DNA from: Treponema sp.
GTDB lineage: Bacteria; Spirochaetota; Spirochaetia; Treponematales; Treponemataceae
DNA: 64,000 nucleotides
Assembly: GCA_016281495.1 (NCBI GenBank)
Contig: JAEEIU010000055.1
Location: 17,957-81,956, forward strand
Direction: 5' to 3'
The notes below the pieces were generated by a model. That model did no database searches and was not told where the DNA came from. It saw only the letters and a list, made by a program, of their open reading frames with translations. Position numbers and translations under genes: made by a program. Below, in pieces: positions 27,020 to 37,408 of this stretch. Position 1 is the stretch's first letter, and the number at the start of each line of letters is the position of its first letter.

Positions 27020-29632
27020 TTATTCACCATTCAGTTTTTCAACTCCAAAGGTAAGCTTTCCGTCCTGGTTTCCCTTTATCCTTATGGTTGAGCTGTCCGG
27101 TATTTTTCCCGAAAGCAATTCCATTGACAGTGGGTTTTCCAAAAGCGTCTGCACTGCCCTCTTTACTGGCCTTGCTCCAAACGACGGATCATAGCCTGCA
27201 TCTGCAATAAGGTTCATTGCAGAATCCTCAAACACAAGCTTTATCCTCCTGTCCACAAGGCGTGAATTGAGTTTTTCCAGCTGAATGGAAACAATCTTCT
27301 TGATGTTATCCTTGTCCAGACGGTTGAACATAACTATCTCATCAATTCGGTTAAGGAATTCAGGGCGGAATGTTTTCTTAAGCAGCATGTCAATCTGAGT
27401 TTTAACAGCCTCTGTCTGGTTGTTGTTCTCTGCCTCAAGAATCAAATCCGAACCAAGGTTGCTTGTCATGATGATTATTGTATTCTTAAAGTCAACAACC
27501 CTTCCCTGTCCGTCCGTCAGCCTTCCGTCATCAAGTACTTGTAAAAGAATGTTGAACACATCAGGATGAGCCTTTTCCACTTCGTCAAACAGTACAACTG
27601 AATATGGCCTTCTTCTTACTGCCTCGGTAAGCTGGCCCCCCTCATCGTATCCTACATATCCCGGCGGTGCTCCAATCAATCTTGTAACCGCGAATTTTTC
27701 CATATACTCGCTCATGTCTATGCGGACCATGGCCTTTTCGTCATTGAACAGGAAATCTGCCAGTGTTTTTGCAAGCTCAGTTTTTCCGACACCTGTAGGA
27801 CCAATGAACATGAAAGAACCCAACGGTCGGTTTGGATCACTTAATCCTGCCCTGTTGCGCCTTATTGCATCTGAAACTGTCTTTACCGCAACATCCTGTC
27901 CCACAACCCTCTTGTGCAGCACATCTTCGAGCTGTACATATTTTTGCTTTTCACTCGTCATCATCTTTGAAACGGGTATTCCGGTCCATGTGCTTACTAC
28001 ACGTGCTATGTCTTCTTCCGTTACCTCCTGACGCAGGAGTGACTGCCTTTCCTCTGAAATATCCCCAGGTTTTGCCTTTGCATTCTGTGCTTCCTCAAGT
28101 TTTTTCTCCAATTCAGGAATGACAGAATACTTTAGCTCAGCTGCTTTATTCAGGTTTCCTTCCCGAGTGTATTTCTCCTGATCAAACCTTGCCTTTTCAA
28201 GTTCCTCTTTTATCTTGCGGTCACCTTCGATTGCACTTTTCTCATTCTGCCACTGAAGCTTCATTGCATCACGCTGTGACGTAACTTCTGCGATTTCTTT
28301 TTCCAGTTTTGCAAGACGCTCCATGCTTGCCTCGTCATCTTCCTTTGACAGGGACTGTTTTTCTATTGCAAGCTGAACGATTTTTCTTTCCAGCTGGTCA
28401 AGCTCAACAGGCTGGCTTTCTATTTCCATTTTTATCCGGCTTGCGGCTTCATCAACCAAATCTATCGCCTTGTCCGGAAGGAATCTTGAGGTGATGTACC
28501 TTGAACTTAGGGTAACGGCTGCAACCAGAGCCTCGTCATTTATCTTTACTCCATGATGAATCTCATACTTGTCCCTGAGACCACGGAGTATTGCAATTGT
28601 GTCATCAACCGTTGGTTCCGCGCAATACACCTGCTGGAAACGCCTTTCAAGTGCGGCATCCTTTTCGATATATTTCCTGTATTCGTTAAGGGTTGTGGCA
28701 CCGATTACACGCAAATCACCACGAGCAAGAGCAGGCTTTAAAAGATTTGATGCATCCATACCGCCTTCCGCAGCACCTGCACCTACAATTGTATGAAGCT
28801 CATCGATGAAAAGTATTATTTTTCCATCTGACTTGGAAACTTCCTGAATCACGCCCTTGAGCCTTTCCTCAAACTCACCGCGGAATTTTGCACCCGCAAC
28901 AAGCTGTCCCAAATCCAACGACAGGAGCCTTTTGTTCTTTAGGCTTTCTGGTACATCACCGGATGCAATCCTTCTTGCAAGGCCTTCTACAATTGCAGTT
29001 TTACCTACACCAGGCTCACCGATCAACACAGGATTATTTTTTGTGCGGCGGCTTATGACCTGCATTACACGGCGAATTTCCTCGTCACGTCCAATGACAG
29101 GATCTATCTTGTCCTGCCTTGCCCTGGCCGTCAAATCAATGCAGTATTTTTCCAGGGAACGTATCTTGCTCTCAGGATCATTTGAGTCAACCGTCTGGTT
29201 TCCACGCACAGCCTTTAATGCCTCCAGAGCGGCATTCCTTGTACATCCATACCTCTGCAAGAGAACTCCTGTGGCACCGGATGACTGGCACAATGCAATG
29301 AAAACATGTTCCGTAGAAATATACAAATCCTTTAACGCAGACATTTCCGATTCTGCCTTTGCAAGGACATTCTGGGCTTCCGAGGACAATACTACATTTG
29401 CATTTCCGTTGACCCTGGGATATGTATTTAAAAGTGACTCCACTTCATTCAGCAGTACTTCACTTTGAACGCCTATTCTTTCTACCAACGGAGGAACGGT
29501 TCCGTCCTTTTGACGCAACAACGCATACAGCAAATGCTCGCAGCCTATCTCACTATGGTCCTTTTGTCTTGCAAGCGTAGATGCATCCTGCAATGCTTCC
29601 TGAGTCTTTATCGTCATCTGATCTATATTCAT
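27020..29632 (-). CDS. clpB: ATP-dependent chaperone ClpB
   Basis: [37 protein letters not shown]; start at [14 protein letters not shown] with GGAGGT. Confidence 0.97.
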   Translation of the reverse strand: MNIDQMTIKTQEALQDASTLARQKDHSEIGCEHLLYALLRQKDGTVPPLVERIGVQSEVLLNEVESLLNTYPRVNGNANVVLSSEAQNVLAKAESEMSALKDLYISTEHVFIALCQSSGATGVLLQRYGCTRNAALEALKAVRGNQTVDSNDPESKIRSLEKYCIDLTARARQDKIDPVIGRDEEIRRVMQVISRRTKNNPVLIGEPGVGKTAIVEGLARRIASGDVPESLKNKRLLSLDLGQLVAGAKFRGEFEERLKGVIQEVSKSDGKIILFIDELHTIVGAGAAEGGMDASNLLKPALARGDLRVIGATTLNEYRKYIEKDAALERRFQQVYCAEPTVDDTIAILRGLRDKYEIHHGVKINDEALVAAVTLSSRYITSRFLPDKAIDLVDEAASRIKMEIESQPVELDQLERKIVQLAIEKQSLSKEDDEASMERLAKLEKEIAEVTSQRDAMKLQWQNEKSAIEGDRKIKEELEKARFDQEKYTREGNLNKAAELKYSVIPELEKKLEEAQNAKAKPGDISEERQSLLRQEVTEEDIARVVSTWTGIPVSKMMTSEKQKYVQLEDVLHKRVVGQDVAVKTVSDAIRRNRAGLSDPNRPLGSFMFIGPTGVGKTELAKTLADFLFNDEKAMVRIDMSEYMEKFAVTRLIGAPPGYVGYDEGGQLTEAVRRRPYSVVLFDEVEKAHPDVFNILLQVLDDGRLTDGQGRVVDFKNTIIIMTSNLGSDLILEAENNNQTEAVKTQIDMLLKKTFRPEFLNRIDEIVMFNRLDKDNIKKIVSIQLEKLNSRLVDRRIKLVFEDSAMNLIADAGYDPSFGARPVKRAVQTLLENPLSMELLSGKIPDSSTIRIKGNQDGKLTFGVEKLNGE

Positions 29633-29760
29633 TTTTTTACCTCCTGCCACACGAAACTGATTCGTTCTGTTAGTTTAAAAATAGTAATAAAAGAGGTAAA
29701 TCGTCAAGAGATTTTTATTAGTGCGGAGAATGATGTTTATTAAAAAATTGCCTGTTAGGA

Positions 29761-30981
29761 TTATTGAGGAGGAAGCTCTATGTTTCCGTATTCACAGACT
29801 ATGTTCGCAACATGAACCTGCTCTATCAGCTCAAGATTTTTCCTGATTTTTTTATAGAGCTTAAGCTCACCGGTTCCAGTTCCACCGCCTGCAAGACGAA
29901 GAACCTTCCGGTTTCCCTCTGGACATTCATAATCACGGAGGAACATTGCCTTTGTATCGCAGTAGGCATCAATGTCCACCACATAATTGCGGTTTGAAAC
30001 ACTTACAGACCAATGATACTTTACTCCATCCTCATCATCAGGCATCTGGGAGAAATCATAGGTGATGTCATAGCCCTTGGCCTTAGAGGCATTAAAAGTC
30101 ACGTCCTTGCCGTTCAAAGACACAAGTACGCTCAAGCTGGAGTTGCATTCGCCCTGAACAACAAAGCATGAATCATCCAGTTTCTTTCCGTTTATGATGC
30201 TTGTAAGGTTTGAAGAATGCAGATGAAAAAAAGGTGACGGAGGTTCATGGCCCCACATCTTATCTATATAGCCGCATGACTTTTCCGGGCTAACAATGTA
30301 CTCATGCATGTTATAGACAATTTTACCCTCAAACTCTGTATATGCACCGTTCACAGCCCAGGTATAGCCGTTTGTCTTTAGGTCCGGACTAAAAGATAAC
30401 TTGCGGGTATAATGCAGGTTCCATGACATTTTTCCCGAATGTGATAAAAGCTCCGGCTGCTCATTTGCTTCGTCCATTGTAACGGCAACAGTTCCGTATG
30501 TAGAACTTGTGGTTAGTGAGCAATAATTGCTTTCGTCACTGCCAACTTTAATTAAAAGGTCTGTTTTTCCTGTCTGGATCTGATTTGAAGGAAAATACCC
30601 GTTTATCTGCCTGCCATTGGTGGAAAGATAGCCCGCCCTTACCATTGCAAAAGAAGGCTGTACCAAATCTTCTGATTTTATCTTTTTAACTGAGGCCGTT
30701 CCTGCAAGAGCGGCATGCAGATCTTCTTCCGTATTTACGTTTACGCGGCTCTTAAAACCAAGCACACATTCTTCAGGAGAAAGAAGCGGATTTACTATGT
30801 AGAATTCAATAAAAAAAACACGCTCTTCACCGGTCTCTGTTTCCCGACCAACCGTTACAAGTCTCCAGCGGTCAAAGCCATTTTTTCTAAGAGAACCTTT
30901 AAGCATGTAATGTTCATTGGAAGTGTTTTTTTGTGCGACCATATTCCCCACCAAATCATAAGGAGATGCTATTGACTCCAC
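29761..30981 (-). CDS. Tocopherol-cyclase-like/lipocalin-like conserved protein
   Basis: GAYTEFEGKIVYN...SCGYIDKMWGHEPPSPFFHLHSSNLTS. Confidence 0.5.
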   Translation of the reverse strand: MESIASPYDLVGNMVAQKNTSNEHYMLKGSLRKNGFDRWRLVTVGRETETGEERVFFIEFYIVNPLLSPEECVLGFKSRVNVNTEEDLHAALAGTASVKKIKSEDLVQPSFAMVRAGYLSTNGRQINGYFPSNQIQTGKTDLLIKVGSDESNYCSLTTSSTYGTVAVTMDEANEQPELLSHSGKMSWNLHYTRKLSFSPDLKTNGYTWAVNGAYTEFEGKIVYNMHEYIVSPEKSCGYIDKMWGHEPPSPFFHLHSSNLTSIINGKKLDDSCFVVQGECNSSLSVLVSLNGKDVTFNASKAKGYDITYDFSQMPDDEDGVKYHWSVSVSNRNYVVDIDAYCDTKAMFLRDYECPEGNRKVLRLAGGGTGTGELKLYKKIRKNLELIEQVHVANIVCEYGNIELPPQ

Positions 30982-31014
30982 CCCCTATATGATTTTTCGG
31001 CAAGGTAAAGGTCT

Positions 31015-31233
31015 TTATTTAAACATTTTCTGCAGGGTTTTGTTCAAGCCTTCTTTATCGGCCGGGAAGTTTTCATCAAGGAATTCAAAACATTCCTGTG
31101 CATTGCGCTGTACGTGCTCATACCAGATGGAATATAATTCCGGAAATTCCGAACCTGGGAAAGGCGCTCCCTGAACATCCGAAACAAGCTGTCGTATCAT
31201 GCCTAAGAATCTTTCTGTATCAATTTTTTCCAT
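31015..31233 (-). CDS. Small conserved protein, unknown (72 aa)
   Basis: ORF MEKIDTERFLGMIRQLVSDVQ..., coding-like composition. Confidence 0.45.
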   Translation of the reverse strand: MEKIDTERFLGMIRQLVSDVQGAPFPGSEFPELYSIWYEHVQRNAQECFEFLDENFPADKEGLNKTLQKMFK

Positions 31234-31298
31234 AATTGCTAATCTCCATATTATTCCATCAAATCCAATTCTCCGAATCAGAAGCCATATATAAGATA

Positions 31299-34200
31299 TT
31301 ATATACTTAAATCAATAATTATTCCAGTCTTTTGTTTCATTTTTGCAGAAATCATTTCTTCCGCACAAAGAATCACCGTTCTGCACCAATCGGGGCGTTT
31401 TCTGGCATTTTTGGAATATCTTGCGGCGGCCTTAAGCAAATCTTCCCTGTTCATGCCCAAAAGCCATTCCACCCGCTTTTCCTTGTCCCTGCCTTTAATT
31501 CCGCTGATTTCCCTTAAAAATCCTATTGTTCCCCGTCCTGCAGGCGTTTTAGGGCTTACCTCATCCGAATAGCACCCAATTATCGACTTTTCCACCGTAT
31601 CCTCGTCATATTCCCTGTCCTTGAGCTCCTCAAGGGTATTGTAGAACTGCTCAAGCGATTCATAAGGCTTTGGATCCCTGTATGTGGAGAATTTTGAAAA
31701 GCTTGCATCCGAAACCTCAGAAAAATAAACACCGTAAGCACCGCCGGACATCCTTATCTTGTTCCATAGCTCTGTATTGGACACGGAATGAGTGAAAACC
31801 ATATCCTGTATGCATCCCCTGGTACCAAACTGCATGCTTGGCAAAATTGAGCATACATAGCCCACAGTGCCCGGAATGGGAATAACCTCATCAACAAAAA
31901 GCGTGTCTCCAGGCTTTCTCCCTGACTTTAGCTTTTGGCCCGGTAGCTTCACAAGCGAATAGAACTCGCTGTCCCTGCTCTGCCTTTTCTCCTGAACCGG
32001 AATTGCCTTTATTTTCTGCAGAAATTCCGGAAGCATTTTTCTGGCCCCTGCTATCTCCCCGGCATTTCCCGTAACATGAACCAGGACACCGCATTTCTTT
32101 ATCTTCCTGAACAGCGTCCTCAGCTTTTTGGATAGCAGATTCATGTCCATCTGCATCATCCTGGACGAGGTATAAATTGAAGAAAGCCCCTCCCAGATTT
32201 CGGTTACTGCATAATGACGGTTAACATGACACAAGGTCCTGTAGGAGGCAAAATGCTGCGCATAGGGGGCTATAACGGAATTAAGCGTATTGTACTGGGC
32301 ATAAACCAGATCCTTGAGCCTTACAGTATCAGAAAAATCCGTCTGGTTAAGGCAATCTGCCACCAGGTCAAAGGCCTTGTCCAAAAGCTCCTCGATTACC
32401 TTGAATTCAAGTATGAACCAGTCACGTCCTACATATCTTTTGGCCTGAATGCCCTTATCAGTCTTTCCTGGTATTGGCGAGGTACGGACATAAGCCACTA
32501 TGCTGCCTGTTATCTGATCGCTTAAGGAAAGTGCCTTGTCCCATGAAAGCTTTCCCCAACCAACTTGGGTAAGCCATTCTGAAAGCGGTGACATGAGCGG
32601 ATAATCTTTTGGTGACAGGCAGTCAACCGGGAATGCTATCTTTACATAAACAATGCCGTTTGTTTCCTCTTTATTTGAAAGAAAATCTATTCCGGAGATA
32701 ATGCTGTGTTTTGTCTTTATTGTGTCCTTGTACAAATCCAGTTCTGATTTTGATATCCTGGGAACACAGTCCTTTTCCTCTTGTGTAAGCTCCTTTTCCT
32801 GAGCCTTATGCATTTTTTCAAGAAGAGATTTTGCCTTTTCCTCACCCAGTTCCTTTAGCTTTTGCTCAATATTCTGCCTTTCTTTTTCACTTCTTTCTTT
32901 TGACCATTTTGCAGAAGGAGTAACTGTCACCGTTGAGCAATTTTTGTTGTCCAGGAAATATTCATTTATAAGGCCAGAGATGCATTTTGGATTTGACTGA
33001 ATCTTTTTTTTGAGTTTTTCCGTTTCGCTCCTGAACAAAATCAAGTCCCATGGATTTCCACCATACCTCCAGGAACGAAGCACACGCCTCAATAACGTAA
33101 GCGAATATGGTCCTCCAAAGCGGCATTTTTCCCTGTTTGAAACCTCAAACCGCATGAAAATTCTGTCAAGTTCAGAAGGTTCAATTCCGTTCTTACTTAT
33201 ATCCGTCAGTGTATCATAAATCACCTTGCGTACTTTTCCGGCATTTTTCTTTTCAACACCACGAAGCCCACAGCACACAGAGCAGGACTCCTGAGAAAGC
33301 AATGTGCCTGTTTGCGGAGCAATATCTTCGCCCAGTTTGGAAGCCATAAGGTTCTTAAGGATTGGGGCTCCGTCGTTTCCCCACAATAGATGGTTAAGGA
33401 ATAAGAGTTCCATTTCCATCTCGCTTCTGGATTTTTTTCCGTTCGGTATTTTCCAGATGCATGCGACCGTACTCTTTTTTTCTTTTCCATCGGCAGGTCC
33501 ATAGGTTTGAACCTTGCCTTGTATTTTTGCATTTGGATCCGGTTTGGGATATACTGCTTTGTGACCGCATCTTTTTATCTTGGAAAGAATGTTCTTTTCA
33601 AGGAAATCCAATTGTTCCTGTGTGGGAATGTTTCCATAAAGAAATACAAAACAGTTTGCGGCGCAATAATATTTTTTGTGATATGAACAAAAATCCCTGT
33701 ACGTCAGCGAAGAAATCTCAAGGGGATCTCCGCCTGATTCATGGACATATTGGGTTCCGACATCCACGACTTTTTCTATCTCGTTGGCGGCCACACTCTC
33801 GTATGAGGAAAAAACACCCTTCATCTCGTTGTAGACAACACCCTGAATTGAAGGATTTCCTTTTGAATCAAATTCCAGATGATTGCATTCCTGCAAAAAA
33901 ATTTCGGGTTTTAAAAGCGGAAAAAAAACTGCATCGGCATAGACCGACATCAAGTTAAAGTAATCGGCACGAACCGTAGAACTGGCAGGATAAACGGTAT
34001 GATCGCTTGCAGTATAGGCATTCAAATAAGTGTTTACGCTTTGGTTTTCCAGCCTGATGAACGCATCCCTTACAGGATATTTGTTTGAACCGCACAAAAC
34101 GCTGTGTTCAAGAACATGGGCAACCCCAGTACTGTTGAATGTCGGTGTCTTGAATGCAAAGGCAAAAAGATTTTCTTCGTCGTCGGTTAAAAGATGAAAG

Positions 34201-34313
34201 ACTTCAAGGCCCGTCTTTTCATGGCGAAGATACAGTCCCTTAGCGGCACAGTCTTCCACATCAACAACATCTAAAACCCTGAATCCCTTGTATTGCTCAC
34301 CTTTGGTCATCAT
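31299..34313 (-). CDS. M16C (presequence-protease-like) zinc metallopeptidase
   Basis: HVLEHSVLCGSNKYPVRDAF (HxxEH inverted zinc motif), ~1000 aa two-half architecture. Confidence 0.92.
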   Translation of the reverse strand: MMTKGEQYKGFRVLDVVDVEDCAAKGLYLRHEKTGLEVFHLLTDDEENLFAFAFKTPTFNSTGVAHVLEHSVLCGSNKYPVRDAFIRLENQSVNTYLNAYTASDHTVYPASSTVRADYFNLMSVYADAVFFPLLKPEIFLQECNHLEFDSKGNPSIQGVVYNEMKGVFSSYESVAANEIEKVVDVGTQYVHESGGDPLEISSLTYRDFCSYHKKYYCAANCFVFLYGNIPTQEQLDFLEKNILSKIKRCGHKAVYPKPDPNAKIQGKVQTYGPADGKEKKSTVACIWKIPNGKKSRSEMEMELLFLNHLLWGNDGAPILKNLMASKLGEDIAPQTGTLLSQESCSVCCGLRGVEKKNAGKVRKVIYDTLTDISKNGIEPSELDRIFMRFEVSNREKCRFGGPYSLTLLRRVLRSWRYGGNPWDLILFRSETEKLKKKIQSNPKCISGLINEYFLDNKNCSTVTVTPSAKWSKERSEKERQNIEQKLKELGEEKAKSLLEKMHKAQEKELTQEEKDCVPRISKSELDLYKDTIKTKHSIISGIDFLSNKEETNGIVYVKIAFPVDCLSPKDYPLMSPLSEWLTQVGWGKLSWDKALSLSDQITGSIVAYVRTSPIPGKTDKGIQAKRYVGRDWFILEFKVIEELLDKAFDLVADCLNQTDFSDTVRLKDLVYAQYNTLNSVIAPYAQHFASYRTLCHVNRHYAVTEIWEGLSSIYTSSRMMQMDMNLLSKKLRTLFRKIKKCGVLVHVTGNAGEIAGARKMLPEFLQKIKAIPVQEKRQSRDSEFYSLVKLPGQKLKSGRKPGDTLFVDEVIPIPGTVGYVCSILPSMQFGTRGCIQDMVFTHSVSNTELWNKIRMSGGAYGVYFSEVSDASFSKFSTYRDPKPYESLEQFYNTLEELKDREYDEDTVEKSIIGCYSDEVSPKTPAGRGTIGFLREISGIKGRDKEKRVEWLLGMNREDLLKAAARYSKNARKRPDWCRTVILCAEEMISAKMKQKTGIIIDLSI

Positions 34314-35932
34314 ACATATATTTCCCCGTCATCACGACCCTTTACCATAAGTTCTCCGCTTTCCCATGCACGGCGCAAGTCTGAGTAAAACTGAGATGTA
34401 ATTCTTTCGCTGTCAGCCTTTAGCACATGCTCGTGGAAAGACTCTTCCTCAAGTATTGTAGTGGATCGGTGAACGGAAACATTTTCCAGTATTTTCTTAC
34501 GGAAGTTTTCGCTTTTACCGCGTATAAGAATTGAAATATCCTTGTCGTTCATCTCATGAAGCTTGTTCTGAAGGTAACGGTTGTCACAGCCCAGAACGTC
34601 TTCTTCTGTAAACAGCCTCTTACGCAAATCTGCACCAAGCTCGGGATCCTGCTCGCTAAGATTGCCGAGTATCTGATATTCCGCAGTGGGATCCATACGT
34701 CGCAGAATCTGTGCAAGGACATTTCTTCCGTCCATGTTCTGAGAGTTTTCTGTATTCTGTGTAAGAAGTTTTTCGTGAAGGCTTTTGTCTATCTGCTCCA
34801 TCACAGACGGTGCCACAGGCTTCATCTTTGCAAGACGGAGTACAACCTCGCTTTTGTCCTTTTCATCCATTGCATTGATTACAGCGGCAGCTTTTTTTGG
34901 TTCCACCTGAGAAAGTACCAGTGCCTGAACTGCAATGCTTTCTCCACCAAGAAGAATGCTTATGCGCTCTGCATTTGCGTCCTCAAGATATTCAAACGGT
35001 TTTCCAGACGGATACTTTACGGATTTTTTAAGGACTTCTTCGGCTTTCTCGCTTCCGTATGCCTTTGTCAGAATTGTCCTTGCTGTGTCAACACCACCGT
35101 CCTCTCTGGCTTTTGTCAAAAGGGACTCAAATTCTGCAAGTACGGCCTGAGCTTCCTCCGGTGGAACAGAACGGATTGATGCAATCTCTGGAATAATCTT
35201 TTCTGTCTGCTCTTCGGTAAGGTGAGGCATGATTTTGGCGGCCTCGTCGATTCCGATAACAACCATGAACTTGGCTACACGGCGGTAAATGCTTTCCTTT
35301 TCTCCAGGCTTAGGCTCTTTTACGGGAACCTTTATCAATGCACCTGAAGTAAGCTTGTCTGTAGCCGCTTTTACGTCTTCCTTGGTTGTCTTATTTTTGT
35401 GGAACCACGCGCCCGTTTTTGCAGCCCTCTTTGCCTCGTCACGGATTTTAAAATCTTCTGTTGTGGGAACGTCACTTCCCTTGGCTAGATTTTTTCTTGT
35501 TGAATAAAGGGATTCATCCTGATGAGTCTTGTTCTCTACAGGAGGCTGGTTTTTATTCTCTACTGATTTTTTTATCTCTGATGCAATTGTAGGACGATCG
35601 TCATTTTTTTCTGTCGGAATAATGTCGTCCAGCTTGCGGTTGATTTTTTCAAATACGGGAGCACGGACCAAAGGCTCTGTTCCCGGCTTTGAATTATGGC
35701 GTATCTCTCGTGACACGCTTTTTGCTTTTGATTCTGATGAGATCTGAACATATTCTGAATCGTAAGAACTGGAAGAGGATGATTCTGAATCCTTGGATCC
35801 GTAACCATCACTCTGACCGCCTTTTTCTTCAGGGACAAAAGGTTCCGCCGCTTCGGATGATTCTTCTTCCGGTGGTTTTGGCGGTCCCTTTACTTTATTG
35901 TAGGCATTAAGTCTATAACTGTCTAAATTCAT
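34310..35932 (-). CDS. FliG-family paralogue with ~200-aa low-complexity N-terminal extension
   Basis: GGVDTARTILTKAYGSEKAEEVL, VLSQVEPKKAAAVINAMDEKDKSEVVLRLAKMKPV, LIRGKSENFRKKILENVS match FliG N/M/C layout. Confidence 0.8.
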   Translation of the reverse strand: MNLDSYRLNAYNKVKGPPKPPEEESSEAAEPFVPEEKGGQSDGYGSKDSESSSSSSYDSEYVQISSESKAKSVSREIRHNSKPGTEPLVRAPVFEKINRKLDDIIPTEKNDDRPTIASEIKKSVENKNQPPVENKTHQDESLYSTRKNLAKGSDVPTTEDFKIRDEAKRAAKTGAWFHKNKTTKEDVKAATDKLTSGALIKVPVKEPKPGEKESIYRRVAKFMVVIGIDEAAKIMPHLTEEQTEKIIPEIASIRSVPPEEAQAVLAEFESLLTKAREDGGVDTARTILTKAYGSEKAEEVLKKSVKYPSGKPFEYLEDANAERISILLGGESIAVQALVLSQVEPKKAAAVINAMDEKDKSEVVLRLAKMKPVAPSVMEQIDKSLHEKLLTQNTENSQNMDGRNVLAQILRRMDPTAEYQILGNLSEQDPELGADLRKRLFTEEDVLGCDNRYLQNKLHEMNDKDISILIRGKSENFRKKILENVSVHRSTTILEEESFHEHVLKADSERITSQFYSDLRRAWESGELMVKGRDDGEIYV

Positions 35933-35951
35933 ATCCCTTCTTTATTTCTTT

Positions 35952-37388
35952 TTATCCGAAAGTCGCAATAAATACACCCGCTGCAATTGCGGTTCCGATA
36001 ACACCGGAAACATTTGGTCCCATGGCATTCATCAGAAGGAAGTTTGAAGGATCAGCTTCCTGTCCCACTTTGTTTGAAACACGGGCTGCCATTGGAACTG
36101 CAGATACACCGGCAGAACCAATAAGCGGATTTATCTTCTTATCCTTTGGCAGGAACACATTCATGAGTTTTGCCATAAGGACACCGGTTGCGGTTGCCAC
36201 ACAGAATGCGACAAGGCCCAAAACGATGATTCCGACTGACTTACCGTTGATGATTTTTTCTGGAGTCATCTGGCTTCCGACACCAAGGGAAAGAAGGATT
36301 GAAACAATGTTCATAAGCTCATTTTCAACTGTCTTTGAAAGGCGTGTAACACATCCAACTTCTTTGATAAAGTTACCGAATGCAAGCATACCGATAAGTG
36401 GAGCGGCAGGCGGCAACAGTAAAATCGTAAGTACCAGAAGCATCATCGGGAACAAAATGCGCTCGCTTTTGCTTACAGGCCTCAGCTGATCCATGTGAAT
36501 AAGGCGTTCCTTCTTTGTTGTAAGAGCCTTCATGATCGGAGGCTGAATCATTGGAACGAGTGCCATGTATGAGTAAGCGGCAACTGCAATTACTGCCATC
36601 AATTCAGGGGCAAGCTTTGCAGATACGTAAATTGAAGTAGGACCGTCCGCACCACCGATGATTGCGATTGCACATGCCTGAAGCAGATTGTAGTCCGTGT
36701 TGAGTCCAGGAATCAGGTTCATCAGCGAAACACCGAAGAGTGTAAAGAATACGCCGAACTGTGCCGCACCACCAAGAAGTGCCATCTTTGGATTTGCAAT
36801 AAGGGGACCGAAGTCTGTCATTGCACCGATACCCATAAAGATGAGCATCGGGAAGAATTCGTTTCCAACACCAGCCTTATAGATGATGTGGAGCATACCG
36901 TCAGGACCGTCGCCCATACCGGCACCCATGATGTTTACGAGTATTGTACCGAATCCGATTGGAATCAAAAGCAGAGGCTCAAATCCCTTGGCAGCACCAA
37001 GATATACGATTAAGAAACCAACTGCAATCATTATAAGATACTGCCAGCCCGGAGCCTTTTCGTCACCAAAGGAACTTGCTGCCATAGCAGCTTCTTCCCT
37101 GGCTTTCTCAGCTTTCTCTACGGCAATTTCTTCAGCAGTCTCCTGGTGGATCATCTTGTAGATTCCGGTTGACTTACCGATGTTCGTAAGGAACTTCTTT
37201 ACGGAAACGTTTTTTGAAGTTCCCCAGTTTTCAGTTCCCTTGATTACATGCTCAAGACCCGTTTTATTCTCCGGGGTTTTGTCCTGGGCAAGTACATTTG
37301 TTGACAATGAGAGCACACATGCGATTGCAAGAATCACTCCCATAATCAAAGCGATTTTTTTATTATTCTCAGTCTTAGAAAAAGGCAT
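35952..37388 (-). CDS. oadB: Oxaloacetate decarboxylase (Na+ pump) beta subunit
   Basis: [60 protein letters not shown]. Confidence 0.95.
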   Translation of the reverse strand: MPFSKTENNKKIALIMGVILAIACVLSLSTNVLAQDKTPENKTGLEHVIKGTENWGTSKNVSVKKFLTNIGKSTGIYKMIHQETAEEIAVEKAEKAREEAAMAASSFGDEKAPGWQYLIMIAVGFLIVYLGAAKGFEPLLLIPIGFGTILVNIMGAGMGDGPDGMLHIIYKAGVGNEFFPMLIFMGIGAMTDFGPLIANPKMALLGGAAQFGVFFTLFGVSLMNLIPGLNTDYNLLQACAIAIIGGADGPTSIYVSAKLAPELMAVIAVAAYSYMALVPMIQPPIMKALTTKKERLIHMDQLRPVSKSERILFPMMLLVLTILLLPPAAPLIGMLAFGNFIKEVGCVTRLSKTVENELMNIVSILLSLGVGSQMTPEKIINGKSVGIIVLGLVAFCVATATGVLMAKLMNVFLPKDKKINPLIGSAGVSAVPMAARVSNKVGQEADPSNFLLMNAMGPNVSGVIGTAIAAGVFIATFG

Positions 37389-37408
37389 TCTTCTATCCTT
37401 ATAATTTA

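Noticed and set aside
28857-29468. + strand ORF of 203 aa
   Set aside because: Fully antisense to clpB with no recognisable motif
34556-35179. + strand ORF of 207 aa
   Set aside because: Antisense to the FliG paralogue; Cys/Phe-rich composition typical of spurious ORFs
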